Source: JBFLXR01 sp040757065 (GTDB taxonomy: Bacteria; Pseudomonadota; Gammaproteobacteria; Burkholderiales; Gallionellaceae). From it: DNA of 64,000 nucleotides. The stretch covers positions 1 through 64,000 of the forward strand of contig JBFLXR010000003.1 in the NCBI GenBank assembly GCA_040757065.1. The letters run 5' to 3'. How positions within the stretch are numbered: position 1 is the first letter of the stretch; every line of letters starts with the position of its first letter. The notes beneath the pieces are model-generated. The model did no database searches, was not told the origin of the DNA, and saw only the letters and a list, made by a program, of their open reading frames with translations. A program made the translations under genes and the position numbers. Below, piece after piece: positions 26,792-36,592 of the stretch.

Positions 26792-28812
26792 AGCGCCGGA
26801 CCGCGCGCGACAGTCAGTGCGATTTCGTGTGCGCCGAATTCCGGCGACCACTCCAGCGTTAGCTGTACCGCCTGCATAATTTTTTCGAAGCCTGCCTCGG
26901 ACTGCGACACCGTAAAGAATGGCTTACCGTGCAGCCGCGTACCGGCAGCAGCCTGCACAACCAGATGACCGCCCAGTACCCCGTCGTCCAGAATCGCCCC
27001 GTTGGCCTCGGCCAATTCCAGCGGCGACCCGAAGCCGCACACCGGCGCCCCGCCGACAATGTAGCGCCCGGCGAAACCGTCGCAACTGGGCATGGCCAAC
27101 GCCACCGTCGTGCGCAAGATTCCCCGCAGACTGTTGTTCAACCGGTAACCGACTTGCAGACTGTTATCTTGCAAGCGGATATGTTTGCGCAACTCTCCGC
27201 CTTCAAGCTGGGCACTGAAAATCATGCCCTGCTCGGTAGCCGAGATCAATTCGTATTCCACGGCATGTGTTTGCCCGTCGAACAGATAAGTATCGCGGAA
27301 CAGTGTTAAACCGTGGGCATCGGCACGCAAGTCGTCGGACGAGATTTCATGTTTGAAGGCCACACGGTCGTGCGCCGAGGCGATGCCGTCACCGGAATGG
27401 TGCGTTGACGCCCCGCCGCTCGATTCGATTTTGCGAAAATAATGTTCCGGCTGGCGGCGCAACGTATCGCCGAAATTGTGCGACAAGGCATAGGCATCCA
27501 ACTCGTGCAGACTGGCGCTGCCGTCCAGCTTGACCACGGCTTGCAGTTTGGCGTTATGCAAAAACACTTCGTCGCAACCGTCGCTGTCGAGATCGGTACG
27601 TTCGCACGCCGGGCGGGCTTGTATCGCATCCAGCTTGGACTCCAAGGCTGTGATTGCGTTGTACACCGCACGGCGCAAATGCGGCAAATACAAGCCCCCG
27701 AATAAACCGTGCCAATAGGCATCGTTTGCCTGTGCCACATACAGCAATTCGGTCAGTTCGGCAGTTTGCCGCTTTGCCGGCAGCGCCGCCAACCGGTGCG
27801 AAAGCGCCGACATGCGTTTATGCATCCAATTGGATTCCGGGTAACGGCTGAAAAAGTTTTTCCAGATGCCGCCGCGCAGGAATGCCTTGCGCGCATCGTA
27901 ATGACCGCTGTGCTTCTCAGCATGCACCAGATCGGCATAGGTGTGCGCCGCTTTTTCCGGCAGCGTCCATTCGTTCATTTCAATGTAGGATGTAGTCGGC
28001 AAGTACACGATGCCGCGCGTTTTCTCTCTGGCATGATAATCGCGGTAGGTTTCGGTGCGTATCTTGGGCGAAGCCAGCACGCCGCGGATAAAGTCTTCCA
28101 GCCAGCCGCGCTCATAAACCCAATGATAGGTCTCCGGCCAAATGCCGAATTTTTCGATGTCGTCGAAATATACTGCGGCAGCTTGCACACCGCGCTGCGC
28201 CAAGCCTTCCAAGTACCCCACCACCTCGTTTGCAGGCGCGAAAGGAATGCGGTAACGCAGCGCTTCCGAGATGGGGAATAAGTCCAACTTCCGCCCGTCT
28301 TCTTCAGTGGTGAAATAGCCACTGAGTTCCTCAATATTTTTCCCGCTGCACAAGAAGTGATAATCGTCGACTGTCACATAATCGATATGCGCATCGGCCA
28401 ATGCCGGCACAACCGTAGCCTCCCAAACGCGCTCGGTCAGCCATGCGCCATTCGGACGTTCGCCTACCCGTTTTTCGAGCTTGTCGGAGAGTTTATTAAT
28501 CTGACCGATGCGGTCGCGGTTCGGAATCACCGCCAGTACCGGCTCGGTATCCCCCGCACCGAACAGCTCAACCTGTCCGCGCCCGACCATCTCGGTCAAC
28601 AGTGCCATATCCTGCGGAAACTTGTCATATAAGTAATCCAGCAACCAGCCGCTGAAATGCACGGCAAAACGAAAATCCGGATAACGGTGCAGGACTTGCA
28701 GGAAGGGTTTGTAACAGCGTTGGTGAGCATCGTCGAGCACTTCTACGAAATTGCCGACCGGCTGGTGGGCATGCACGCCGAACAACAAGGAGACGGTTTC
28801 TTGCGCTTTCAT
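26788..28812 (-). CDS. GH57 4-alpha-glucanotransferase/alpha-amylase
   Basis: Encodes a 674-aa family-57 glycoside hydrolase acting on alpha-1,4-glucans. All main conserved regions appear: HAHQP (14-18), GQVEL (79-83), WLTERVWE with the putative nucleophile E127, and FDDIEKFG with the acid Asp near 217. The C-terminal about 280 residues match the beta-rich DUF1925/DUF1926 domains of Thermococcus-type 4-alpha-glucanotransferases. No signal peptide, so it works on internal glycogen. It lies 27 bases after a second GH57 gene and glgC. Confidence 0.9.
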   Translation of the reverse strand: MKAQETVSLLFGVHAHQPVGNFVEVLDDAHQRCYKPFLQVLHRYPDFRFAVHFSGWLLDYLYDKFPQDMALLTEMVGRGQVELFGAGDTEPVLAVIPNRDRIGQINKLSDKLEKRVGERPNGAWLTERVWEATVVPALADAHIDYVTVDDYHFLCSGKNIEELSGYFTTEEDGRKLDLFPISEALRYRIPFAPANEVVGYLEGLAQRGVQAAAVYFDDIEKFGIWPETYHWVYERGWLEDFIRGVLASPKIRTETYRDYHAREKTRGIVYLPTTSYIEMNEWTLPEKAAHTYADLVHAEKHSGHYDARKAFLRGGIWKNFFSRYPESNWMHKRMSALSHRLAALPAKRQTAELTELLYVAQANDAYWHGLFGGLYLPHLRRAVYNAITALESKLDAIQARPACERTDLDSDGCDEVFLHNAKLQAVVKLDGSASLHELDAYALSHNFGDTLRRQPEHYFRKIESSGGASTHHSGDGIASAHDRVAFKHEISSDDLRADAHGLTLFRDTYLFDGQTHAVEYELISATEQGMIFSAQLEGGELRKHIRLQDNSLQVGYRLNNSLRGILRTTVALAMPSCDGFAGRYIVGGAPVCGFGSPLELAEANGAILDDGVLGGHLVVQAAAGTRLHGKPFFTVSQSEAGFEKIMQAVQLTLEWSPEFGAHEIALTVARGPAL

Positions 28813-28838
28813 ACAGTCAGTCTTTCTCTCGATACTTT

Positions 28839-30551
28839 TTAGGTTGCACGCCGCATTGCGCCGCCCGCCTCGGGCTGTCCGCCGCCGTGGCTGATCGGCA
28901 TGTTCAGCATCGGCGGTACCGGTAAGCCGAGCAATTGATATAAGCGAGTCAGGTTATGTCGGAATAAGCGGTCGAAACTCGACACAGCGTGCGCGGGATT
29001 GTAATCGCCGAACCACCAGAACCAATCCGAGCTCTCGCAGGAGGCCAATTGCCGCTCCGCCGCTTTTAATTCGCTTTCGCTCAAACGCCCGCTCGCCACC
29101 ACCATGTCGTAACTTTGCTTCGCTACGCAAAGCAAGTCCCATGCCCGGTTTTTATCGGGCGAACCGATCCAGGTAGAGAAATTTCCATATACCCAGCTGC
29201 CCGCCACCACGTGAGATAGTTCACCCTCTTGCGCGATGCGTCCCGCATCGGTTTGCTTTCCGGACACATACTCGCGATACGTCGTTGAACGAATGCGCGG
29301 ATGCGCCCCCAGTAAGGCATACAACTCATGTAAAAAGTAATAGCCGTTATAAGGGTAGTACTCCCAGGCATTTTCTCCGTCGAGAATAATACTGACGACC
29401 GGCGTCTCGCCGTCTACCGGACGATCTGCAATCGTTTCCAGCTGCTGGATAAAATGGTGTGCGGCATCTTTGCCGTGCCAGCGCGAGTATTCGAAGCCGA
29501 TCAGATCGGACAGTCGGTCATCGCGGAAAAAACAGCGGACCCCCTCCGGCTTGCTCTGTAAACGGTAGGGCCGGTAGAGATATTGCGACTGATCGACCGG
29601 GAACTGGCCGGACGCACGCAAACTATTCGTCAGCACCCCCTCGCCGCTTGCCGTCCACTGGCACCCTGCATCCGACATCACCTCAAGCAATGTGGAGGAT
29701 ACCGCGCCCTCCGCCGGCCAAATTCCCTCCGGCTTCACCCCGAAGCGCTCGTAGTGCGTTTCCAGCGCACTATTCAAGTGCGCCAGCACCCTGGTACGTC
29801 CGCCGGGATAACGAATAGACTGCGGCATCGGGCTTTCCGGTGCGCTTTCCAATGCACTGTTCAGATCCAACAACAATGGCGACAGAGGGTGATAGTGCGG
29901 GGTCGCAGAAATCTCAACACGCCCGCTTTCTGCGAGCTTGCGGTAACGCGGAATCAGCCCGGATATCACTTTCCCGATCAGTTCGAACAGCTGCCGACGA
30001 TCCTCATGGGTAAAGCCTTCGTCTTTACTCATGAGCCGGATCACTAGATCATGCTCTCGGCGTACGCTCTCGCCGCACCATACAAGGTGGTACCAAGTCA
30101 GCAGATCCGCCAGATATTGCCCGGACAAATAATCCAGCGAAGAGGTTCCGCCCGGTTCCAGCATCTTAAACAAATCGAACAAACGACTGTAAGCCGGATA
30201 AGGCGCAACCATCATATGATGATTGCTGCGGAAACAACTATTCAGCACCAGTTCGCGCTCTTGCGCAGTCAGGGTATTCAAATCCTCCTGAGCCAGCAGG
30301 CGCAGCAGAGGATCCCGAATCTTCCCGCTGGCGAATTGTTCGACATAATCCTCGATCTGATCGAGCAGTACAGGCACAAAATTCACCACGGCATGCATAT
30401 CGGGATGCTGCTCGAGGTGGTAGGCCATGTCGGTGTAATCCTTAATTGCATGGAGATACACCCACGGCAACACGTATTCGCCTGTCGAATAATCCCGGTA
30501 ATCCGGCTGGTGCATATGCCAGAGAAAAACCACATCCAAAGAACGTTCCAT
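28839..30551 (-). CDS. GH57-family glycoside hydrolase
   Basis: Encodes a 570-aa cytoplasmic GH57 protein distinct from its neighbour. The first conserved region is WHMHQPDYRD (residues 11-20). The catalytic half contains KPEGIWPAEGAVS with a likely nucleophile Glu and IILDGENAWEYY near the acid position. It belongs to the broad amylopullulanase/amylase-like branch (DUF3536-like proteins are similar), so activity on glycogen-type substrate is probable but unproven. ATG 30551 follows GGGAAA; the longer frame begins with a TTG. Confidence 0.85.
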   Translation of the reverse strand: MERSLDVVFLWHMHQPDYRDYSTGEYVLPWVYLHAIKDYTDMAYHLEQHPDMHAVVNFVPVLLDQIEDYVEQFASGKIRDPLLRLLAQEDLNTLTAQERELVLNSCFRSNHHMMVAPYPAYSRLFDLFKMLEPGGTSSLDYLSGQYLADLLTWYHLVWCGESVRREHDLVIRLMSKDEGFTHEDRRQLFELIGKVISGLIPRYRKLAESGRVEISATPHYHPLSPLLLDLNSALESAPESPMPQSIRYPGGRTRVLAHLNSALETHYERFGVKPEGIWPAEGAVSSTLLEVMSDAGCQWTASGEGVLTNSLRASGQFPVDQSQYLYRPYRLQSKPEGVRCFFRDDRLSDLIGFEYSRWHGKDAAHHFIQQLETIADRPVDGETPVVSIILDGENAWEYYPYNGYYFLHELYALLGAHPRIRSTTYREYVSGKQTDAGRIAQEGELSHVVAGSWVYGNFSTWIGSPDKNRAWDLLCVAKQSYDMVVASGRLSESELKAAERQLASCESSDWFWWFGDYNPAHAVSSFDRLFRHNLTRLYQLLGLPVPPMLNMPISHGGGQPEAGGAMRRAT

Positions 30552-30583
30552 TACTTTCCCAGCCAACTTACCTTACCGCCGAA

Positions 30584-31864
30584 TCAACGTACACGATGCA
30601 CATCTTGCCCCAGCATATCGGGCGTAACGAGCGTGACGCCCTTCGATGTAACGAAGAAACGTTTTTCGTCTTCCTCGCGATCCACACCAACGACCATACC
30701 CTCCGGGATCACGCAGTTTTTATCTACTACCACCCGCTTGAGCGTCACGTTCCGTCCGATCGTCACATTCGGCAAAATCACCGAGTCTTCCACCGAAGAA
30801 AAACTATTCACGCGCACATTGGAAAACAGCAACGAGCGGCGTACGGTCGCACCGCTGATGATGCAGCCGCCCGACACCAGAGAATCGAACGCCGAGCCTC
30901 GCCGCTCTTCCTGATCGAACACGAACTTTGCCGGCGGCAACTGCTCCTGATATGTCCAGATCGGCCATTCCTGATCGTACATATTCAGATCGGGTACCAC
31001 CTTGGTCAGCTCCATATTGGCTTCCCAATACGAATCGATGGTTCCCACATCGCGCCAGTAGGGCACGCCGTCGTCCATTTTCACGCAGCTATCTTCGAAA
31101 GTCTGCGCGTACACGCGATAGTGCGAGGAAACCAGATGCGGAATAATGTCTTTACCGAAGTCGTGGCTGGATTTGGGATCGTCCGCATCGCGCACCAGTT
31201 GTTCGTATAAAAAACGCGTATTGAAAACGTAAATCCCCATGCTGCACAGAGCGCGATCCGTGCACCCCGGCATCGGCGACGGATTGGCCGGTTTTTCGTT
31301 GAAGGCCACCACGCGCGACTCGTCGTCCACGCTCATCACGCCAAAGGCTTTGGCATCCTCAAGCGGCACCTCGATGCAGGCCACGGTCATATCCGCCTCT
31401 TTTTCGGCATGGAAGGCCAGCAACTTGCCGTAATCCATTTTGTACACATGGTCGCCCGCGAGAATCAGCACGTACTCCGGCTGGTTCTCGCGCAAGATAT
31501 CCAGATTCTGGAAAACTGCATCCGCCGTTCCCTGATACCACAACTCTTCCACGCGCTGCTGCGCTGGCAACACATCGATGAACTCGCCGAATTTACCGTT
31601 CAGAAAACTCCAACCGCGCTGCACATGCTGAATCAGGCTGTGCGCCTTGTACTGCGTCGCGATGCCGATGCGGCGGATGCCGGAATTGACGCAATTGGAC
31701 AACACAAAATCGATAATGCGGAATTTGCCGCCGAACGGTACCGCTGGTTTGGCACGCCAATCGGTCAACTGATGCAAGCGGCTCCCTCTCCCCCCCGCCA
31801 AAACCATCGCATAGGTATTTTTCGTCATCACGCTAACGAATCGCGATTTTTCCTGCTGCGCCAT
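30584..31864 (-). CDS. glgC: Glucose-1-phosphate adenylyltransferase
   Basis: Encodes a 426-aa ADP-glucose pyrophosphorylase, the committed step of glycogen synthesis. The nucleotide loop LAGGRGSRLHQLT, the effector-site motif (RAKPAVPFGGKFRIIDF) and the glucose-1-phosphate site (EKPANP) are intact. A left-handed beta-helix C-terminus follows. ATG 31864 has GGAGGAAGGG upstream. It heads the glgC-GH57-GH57 run, divergent from glgB. Confidence 0.97.
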   Translation of the reverse strand: MAQQEKSRFVSVMTKNTYAMVLAGGRGSRLHQLTDWRAKPAVPFGGKFRIIDFVLSNCVNSGIRRIGIATQYKAHSLIQHVQRGWSFLNGKFGEFIDVLPAQQRVEELWYQGTADAVFQNLDILRENQPEYVLILAGDHVYKMDYGKLLAFHAEKEADMTVACIEVPLEDAKAFGVMSVDDESRVVAFNEKPANPSPMPGCTDRALCSMGIYVFNTRFLYEQLVRDADDPKSSHDFGKDIIPHLVSSHYRVYAQTFEDSCVKMDDGVPYWRDVGTIDSYWEANMELTKVVPDLNMYDQEWPIWTYQEQLPPAKFVFDQEERRGSAFDSLVSGGCIISGATVRRSLLFSNVRVNSFSSVEDSVILPNVTIGRNVTLKRVVVDKNCVIPEGMVVGVDREEDEKRFFVTSKGVTLVTPDMLGQDVHRVR

Positions 31865-32040
31865 GAGTTCCCTTCCTCCTCATTCATGCAATACGAACCG
31901 TCTTTTAACGCTACTGTAACAGATAACGTCTATATCAGTGTTTGGAACTGTGGTTATAATTACAACAAAAGGCTGTTGCGACATCATGACAGCGCCGAAG
32001 GCGAAAAACAACCGACAAGGACGAGAAACGGTGATGTGCA
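31865..32040 (+). other. Divergent promoter region of glgC and glgB
   Basis: 176 bases that are much more AT-rich than the genes on either side. A perfect TATAAT on the plus strand (31955-31960) is 80 bases before glgB, but I see no good -35 and no clear pair for glgC. AAGGACGAG lies about 15 bases before the glgB ATG. Confidence 0.35.
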
Positions 32041-34221
32041 ATGCGTATTGATTCTGCTCCATCTCGCCACCCCCTGACCGACCCGCTTTTGCAAGGTCGG
32101 CTGCACGATCCTTTCGCCCTCCTCGGCCTGCACCGCGAAGAGGATGGCTACGTAGTACGTATCTTTCATCCGCACGCGAACGCCGTCCGCCTCGACACCG
32201 GCACGAGCGACGAACCCATGATCCGTACCGATGCTGCCGGACTGTACGAGTGGCGAGGAAAACAAGCACCGCGCGCGCCCTACCGCCTGCTGATCGATGA
32301 AGAAGGCGGAACGCGCTGGATACACGATCCATATGCATTCAAGCCGCACCTGTCCGACTTCGACTTACACTTATTCAACGAAGGTAAACTGCACCAAGGC
32401 TATGCCATGCTGGGCTCGCACGCGGTCGAACGCGACGGGGTTTCCGGCATCCGCTTCGCCGTTTGGGCACCGAACGCCGAACGCGTCAGCGTCGTCGGCG
32501 ACTTCAATCGCTGGGATGGCCGCCTGCACTGCATGTCGGTACACGGAGGCAGCGGAGTATGGGAGCTATTTATTCCCGACCTGCCGGAAGGCACGCTTTA
32601 TAAATACGAAATCCGCAACCGGAGCGGCCATCTGCTGGTCAAAACCGATCCGTACGCCCAAGCTTTCGAATTGCGCCCCGGCACTGCCGCGCACGCAGGC
32701 ACACAGCCGCGCCATGCATGGAGCGATGCCGCATGGCTGGAAAAACGCGCAAAACTCGACTGGCTGCATGCGCCATTCAATATCTACGAATTACACGCAG
32801 GCTCGTGGAAGCGCCACCCGGACGGGCGCTTCTACACCTACCGCGAACTGGCCGAACACCTGATTCCTTACATTCAGGACATGGGATACACCCATATCGA
32901 GTTACTCCCGGTTTCCGAACACCCGCTCGACGAATCGTGGGGTTACCAGACTACCGGCTACTTTGCAGCGACCAGCCGCTACGGCTCCCCAGACGATTTG
33001 TGCTATCTGATCGACGCCTGCCATCAGGCCGGAATCGGTGTGCTCCTCGATTGGGTACCGGCGCATTTCCCGCAAGACAGCTTCGCCCTATCGCAATTCG
33101 ATGGCACTGCCTTGTACGAGCATGCCGACCCGCGTCTGGGCTACCACCACGACTGGGGTACGCACATTTTCAATTTCGGGCGCAACGAGGTTAAAAGCTT
33201 CTTGCTCTCGAGCGCGCATTACTGGCTGGAACGCTTTCATTTCGACGGCCTGCGGGTAGATGCCGTCGCCTCAATGCTCTACCTCGATTATTCGCGTAAA
33301 GAAGGCGAATGGCTGCCCAACCGGCACGGGGGACGCGAGAATCTGGAAGCCATCGAGTTTCTGCGAGCGCTCAACATCATGGTGCATGACGATTTCCCCG
33401 GCGCACTGACGCTGGCGGAGGAATCCACCTCATGGCCGGGCGTCTCGCGCCCGGTATATCTGGGCGGCCTCGGCTTCTCGATGAAGTGGAACATGGGCTG
33501 GATGAACGACACGCTCAGCTTCATGCACCGCGACCCGGTACACCGGCACTACCACTTCAACCAGCTCACCTTCGGTCAACTTTACGCTTACAGCGAAAAT
33601 TTCATCCTGCCGTTCTCGCACGACGAAGTCGTGCACGGAAAAGGTGCGTTGCTCGACAAAATGCCGGGCGATACATGGCAAAAATTCGCCAATCTGCGTC
33701 TGCTGCTGACTTATCAAATGACCTGCCCCGGAAAAAAACTGAATTTCATGGGCAACGAATTCGGTCAGAGTCGCGAATGGCGCTCCAGCTGGGAACTGGA
33801 ATGGTGGCAACTCGGCAATGCCCCGCATCGCGGTCTGCACCTGCTGATGCGCGACTTGAACCGTTTGTATCGCGACCTGCCCGCCCTGCACCAGCTCGAT
33901 TTCGAACAAGACGGATTCCACTGGATCGACTGTCAGGACGCCGAACATTCCGTTCTTTCGTACATTCGGCGGGACCGCGACAACCGAACCGTCGCGGTCG
34001 CGCTTAACTTCACGCCGGTGCCGCGCCAAGGCTACCGGATCGGTCTGCCTGCCGCAGGCAACTACCGCGAATTGCTAAACAGCGATTCGCATCATTACGG
34101 CGGCAGCGATCTCGGAAATCAAGGCGAAATCCGTGCCGAAGCCGTCCCCTGGCACGGACAGCCGTATTCGGCTGTGGTTACCCTGCCGCCTCTGGCCGGA
34201 TTATTGCTTATCCCTGCCTGA
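32041..34221 (+). CDS. glgB: 1,4-alpha-glucan branching enzyme
   Basis: Encodes a 726-aa GH13 enzyme that adds alpha-1,6 branches to glycogen. An N-terminal GlgB_N/CBM48 pair (residues 1-220, VWAPNAERVSVVGDFN) is followed by the TIM barrel with catalytic residues in GLRVDAVASML (nucleophile Asp), LTLAEEST (Glu) and LPFSHDEVVHGKG. It ends with a C-terminal beta-domain. Full-length E. coli type. A 6-bp inverted repeat (34213-34231) straddles the stop codon, with no U-run. Confidence 0.97.
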   Translation: MRIDSAPSRHPLTDPLLQGRLHDPFALLGLHREEDGYVVRIFHPHANAVRLDTGTSDEPMIRTDAAGLYEWRGKQAPRAPYRLLIDEEGGTRWIHDPYAFKPHLSDFDLHLFNEGKLHQGYAMLGSHAVERDGVSGIRFAVWAPNAERVSVVGDFNRWDGRLHCMSVHGGSGVWELFIPDLPEGTLYKYEIRNRSGHLLVKTDPYAQAFELRPGTAAHAGTQPRHAWSDAAWLEKRAKLDWLHAPFNIYELHAGSWKRHPDGRFYTYRELAEHLIPYIQDMGYTHIELLPVSEHPLDESWGYQTTGYFAATSRYGSPDDLCYLIDACHQAGIGVLLDWVPAHFPQDSFALSQFDGTALYEHADPRLGYHHDWGTHIFNFGRNEVKSFLLSSAHYWLERFHFDGLRVDAVASMLYLDYSRKEGEWLPNRHGGRENLEAIEFLRALNIMVHDDFPGALTLAEESTSWPGVSRPVYLGGLGFSMKWNMGWMNDTLSFMHRDPVHRHYHFNQLTFGQLYAYSENFILPFSHDEVVHGKGALLDKMPGDTWQKFANLRLLLTYQMTCPGKKLNFMGNEFGQSREWRSSWELEWWQLGNAPHRGLHLLMRDLNRLYRDLPALHQLDFEQDGFHWIDCQDAEHSVLSYIRRDRDNRTVAVALNFTPVPRQGYRIGLPAAGNYRELLNSDSHHYGGSDLGNQGEIRAEAVPWHGQPYSAVVTLPPLAGLLLIPA

Positions 34222-34282
34222 CAAAGGCAGGAATGGTGCAATGTGCAGTGCCTTAACCAACCGACGATGAAAGGAGCAGACC

Positions 34283-34666
34283 ATGACAGATTCCACAGTC
34301 AAAACCCGCAAGACCGCTCGCAAGAGCGTTGACGAAGCCGAATCAGTCAAAAAGCCCGCCAAACAGGCTTCCACGACAGCAACGGATGCCAAAGCTAAGG
34401 CAGCGCCCAAGCCGCGACAGCGATCTGCAACGGCCAAGACCGCCAGCACGACGACCAAATCGGCAGATAAGCCCGTTGCCGCCAAGGCGACGCGTGCCCG
34501 TAAGACAACCGCCAAAAAGAAATCTGCCTCACCGGAAGAGCGCTACCAAATGATTTGCACCGCCGCCTACTTTATAGCGGAAAAACGCGGTTTCGAAGGC
34601 GGATACGAAATGAACGACTGGATTGCGGCAGAAGCGCAGATCGATGCAACCTTGAACGGACAATAA
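34283..34666 (+). CDS. Lys/Ala-rich histone H1-like protein with C-terminal DUF2934 domain
   Basis: Encodes a 127-aa basic protein. Residues 1-80 are a low-complexity Lys/Ala/Thr tail like a histone H1 tail (TKSADKPVAAKATRARKTTA). Residues 85-125 match the DUF2934 domain (RYQMICTAAYFIAEKRGF), whose function is unknown. AAAGGAG precedes the ATG. It lies between glgB and pgi. DUF2934 proteins are often found next to glycogen genes, so it may be a glycogen- or DNA-associated accessory. That is inference. Confidence 0.8.
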   Translation: MTDSTVKTRKTARKSVDEAESVKKPAKQASTTATDAKAKAAPKPRQRSATAKTASTTTKSADKPVAAKATRARKTTAKKKSASPEERYQMICTAAYFIAEKRGFEGGYEMNDWIAAEAQIDATLNGQ

Positions 34667-34701
34667 TAAATACCAAGAAAAACTGGGAGATACATCTCGC
34701 A

Positions 34702-34724
34702 GCAGCCTGCTTAGTGCGGGCTGC
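34702..34724 (+). other. Hairpin upstream of pgi
   Basis: A 9-bp stem (GCAGCCTGC / GCGGGCTGC, one G-U) with a 5-base loop in the pgi leader, just after the DUF2934 gene. No U-run follows, so it is more likely an mRNA-stability or processing structure than a terminator. Confidence 0.45.
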
Positions 34725-34759
34725 GCGAACACCCGAAACAAACCAAAGCGAACGACATC

Positions 34760-36403
34760 ATGTCACGACTGACCGGAAGCCCCGCCTGGCAAGCGTTAGC
34801 AGCCCACAAGAATGCGATGCAACCCTGCTCGATGCGCGAACTGTTCCGCGCCGACTCTGCCCGCGCCGAACGATTCTCGCTGCAACTGGGCAGCCTGTTT
34901 CTCGACTACTCGAAAAACCTGATTACCGAGGAAACGCTCAGCAAACTGCTCGACCTTGCGCGTCAGGCCGACTTACCGAGCTGGATCGCCCGCTTACAAG
35001 ATGGCGACACGTTGAACACCTCCGAGCACCGCGCCGCGCTGCACACTGCGCTGCGCGTACCGCGCGGGGGAAGCGTATTGGTCAACGGCAAGAATGTCGT
35101 ACCCGATGTGCATCGGGTACTCGACCATATGCGCGCATTCAGCAATGCGATCCGCTCCGGCGAACGACGCGGCTACACCGGGCAGGCATTCAAAGCCGTA
35201 GTGAACATCGGTATCGGCGGATCTTCGCTTGGCCCGCTGATGGTCTGCCGCGCGCTGCGCCCCTATGGTAGCCCGCAACTGGAAGCGTATTTCGTTTCCA
35301 ATGTCGATGCGACCGACATCAGCGAAACGCTGAAACGCCTCGACCCCGCCACGACCCTATTTATCGTCAGCTCGAAGACCTTTACCACGCAGGAAACCAT
35401 CGCCAATGCCCGCGCGGCACGCACCTGGCTAGTTGAGCAACTGGGCAATGAGGCTGCAGTCGCGCATCACTTCGCCGCTGTTTCCACCAATCTGAAAGAA
35501 ACTTCCAAATTCGGCATCAACCCGGAAAACGTATTCGAATTCTGGGACTGGGTCGGCGGACGCTACTCGCTATGGTCGGCGATCGGCTTACCAATTGCCC
35601 TGCACATCGGCATGGAACGTTTCGAAGAGCTGCTCGCTGGCGCACACGCAATGGATCGCCATTTCCGCGAAGCACCGCTGGAGCAGAACATGCCAGCCCT
35701 CCTCGGCCTGCTCGGCGTTTGGTATTTCAATTTCCACGATGCCGCCTCCTACGCCATTCTGCCGTATGACCAGTACCTGCAATACCTGCCTGCCTATTTG
35801 CAACAACTGGAAATGGAAAGCAACGGCAAGAGCATCGACCGCGACGGGCTGCCGGTCGACTACCAGACCCACCCCGTCATCTGGGGCGAATCCGGCACCA
35901 ACGGTCAGCACTCCTTCTACCAATTGATCCACCAAGGCACCCGCCTCATTCCGGCGGACTTCCTTGCCCCGCTCCATAGTCATAATCCACTGGGCGACCA
36001 CCACGCCATGCTGCTCTCTAACTGCTTCGCGCAGACTGAAGCGCTGATGCTCGGCAAAACTGCCGAAGAAGCCCGTCGCGAACTGACTGCCCAAGGTCTG
36101 CAAGGCAACGCACTGGAAGCGCTCGTACCGTACAAAGTCTTCCCCGGCAACCGCCCCACCAACACCTTGCTGTTCGACAAACTCGACCCGCATACCCTCG
36201 GTATGCTGATCGCCCTCTACGAACATAAAGTATTCGTGCAAAGCGTCATCTGGAACATCAACCCCTTCGACCAATGGGGCGTGGAATATGGCAAACAACT
36301 GGCCGGCACCCTGCTGCCGGAACTGCTCGGCAAAGCCGAAATCTCTGCACACGACAGCTCGACCACCGGCCTGATTCGTCGCTATCAGTCGCGCCGCATC
36401 TAA
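34760..36403 (+). CDS. pgi: Glucose-6-phosphate isomerase
   Basis: Encodes a 547-aa isomerase interconverting glucose-6-phosphate and fructose-6-phosphate. Signatures: VNIGIGGSSLGPLMV near residue 150, and GESGTNGQHSFYQLIHQGT near residue 375 with the catalytic Glu and His. Full length. It links the glycogen and pentose-phosphate genes to glycolysis and gluconeogenesis. A hairpin ends the region. Confidence 0.97.
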   Translation: MSRLTGSPAWQALAAHKNAMQPCSMRELFRADSARAERFSLQLGSLFLDYSKNLITEETLSKLLDLARQADLPSWIARLQDGDTLNTSEHRAALHTALRVPRGGSVLVNGKNVVPDVHRVLDHMRAFSNAIRSGERRGYTGQAFKAVVNIGIGGSSLGPLMVCRALRPYGSPQLEAYFVSNVDATDISETLKRLDPATTLFIVSSKTFTTQETIANARAARTWLVEQLGNEAAVAHHFAAVSTNLKETSKFGINPENVFEFWDWVGGRYSLWSAIGLPIALHIGMERFEELLAGAHAMDRHFREAPLEQNMPALLGLLGVWYFNFHDAASYAILPYDQYLQYLPAYLQQLEMESNGKSIDRDGLPVDYQTHPVIWGESGTNGQHSFYQLIHQGTRLIPADFLAPLHSHNPLGDHHAMLLSNCFAQTEALMLGKTAEEARRELTAQGLQGNALEALVPYKVFPGNRPTNTLLFDKLDPHTLGMLIALYEHKVFVQSVIWNINPFDQWGVEYGKQLAGTLLPELLGKAEISAHDSSTTGLIRRYQSRRI

Positions 36404-36411
36404 CCCTCGCT

Positions 36412-36437
36412 GGCAAACCCGCAAATGCGGGTTTGCC
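36412..36437 (+). terminator. Hairpin downstream of pgi
   Basis: An 11-bp perfect stem (GGCAAACCCGC / GCGGGTTTGCC) with an AAAT loop starts 9 bases after the pgi stop. Only TTC follows, so termination may be weak or the structure may mainly protect the 3' end. Confidence 0.6.
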
Positions 36438-36592
36438 TTCGGGAGATTCATAAAAAATTCATTTTTGCTTCATAAGACAGCAACACTATGAAGCGATGAT
36501 TCCTGCAAAGAAGTACACGTCCGAACTTGGAACAAACCGATCCCTGACTGTAATCAGGCGTATTTCGGCACGGCCAACCGACAGGAACCATC

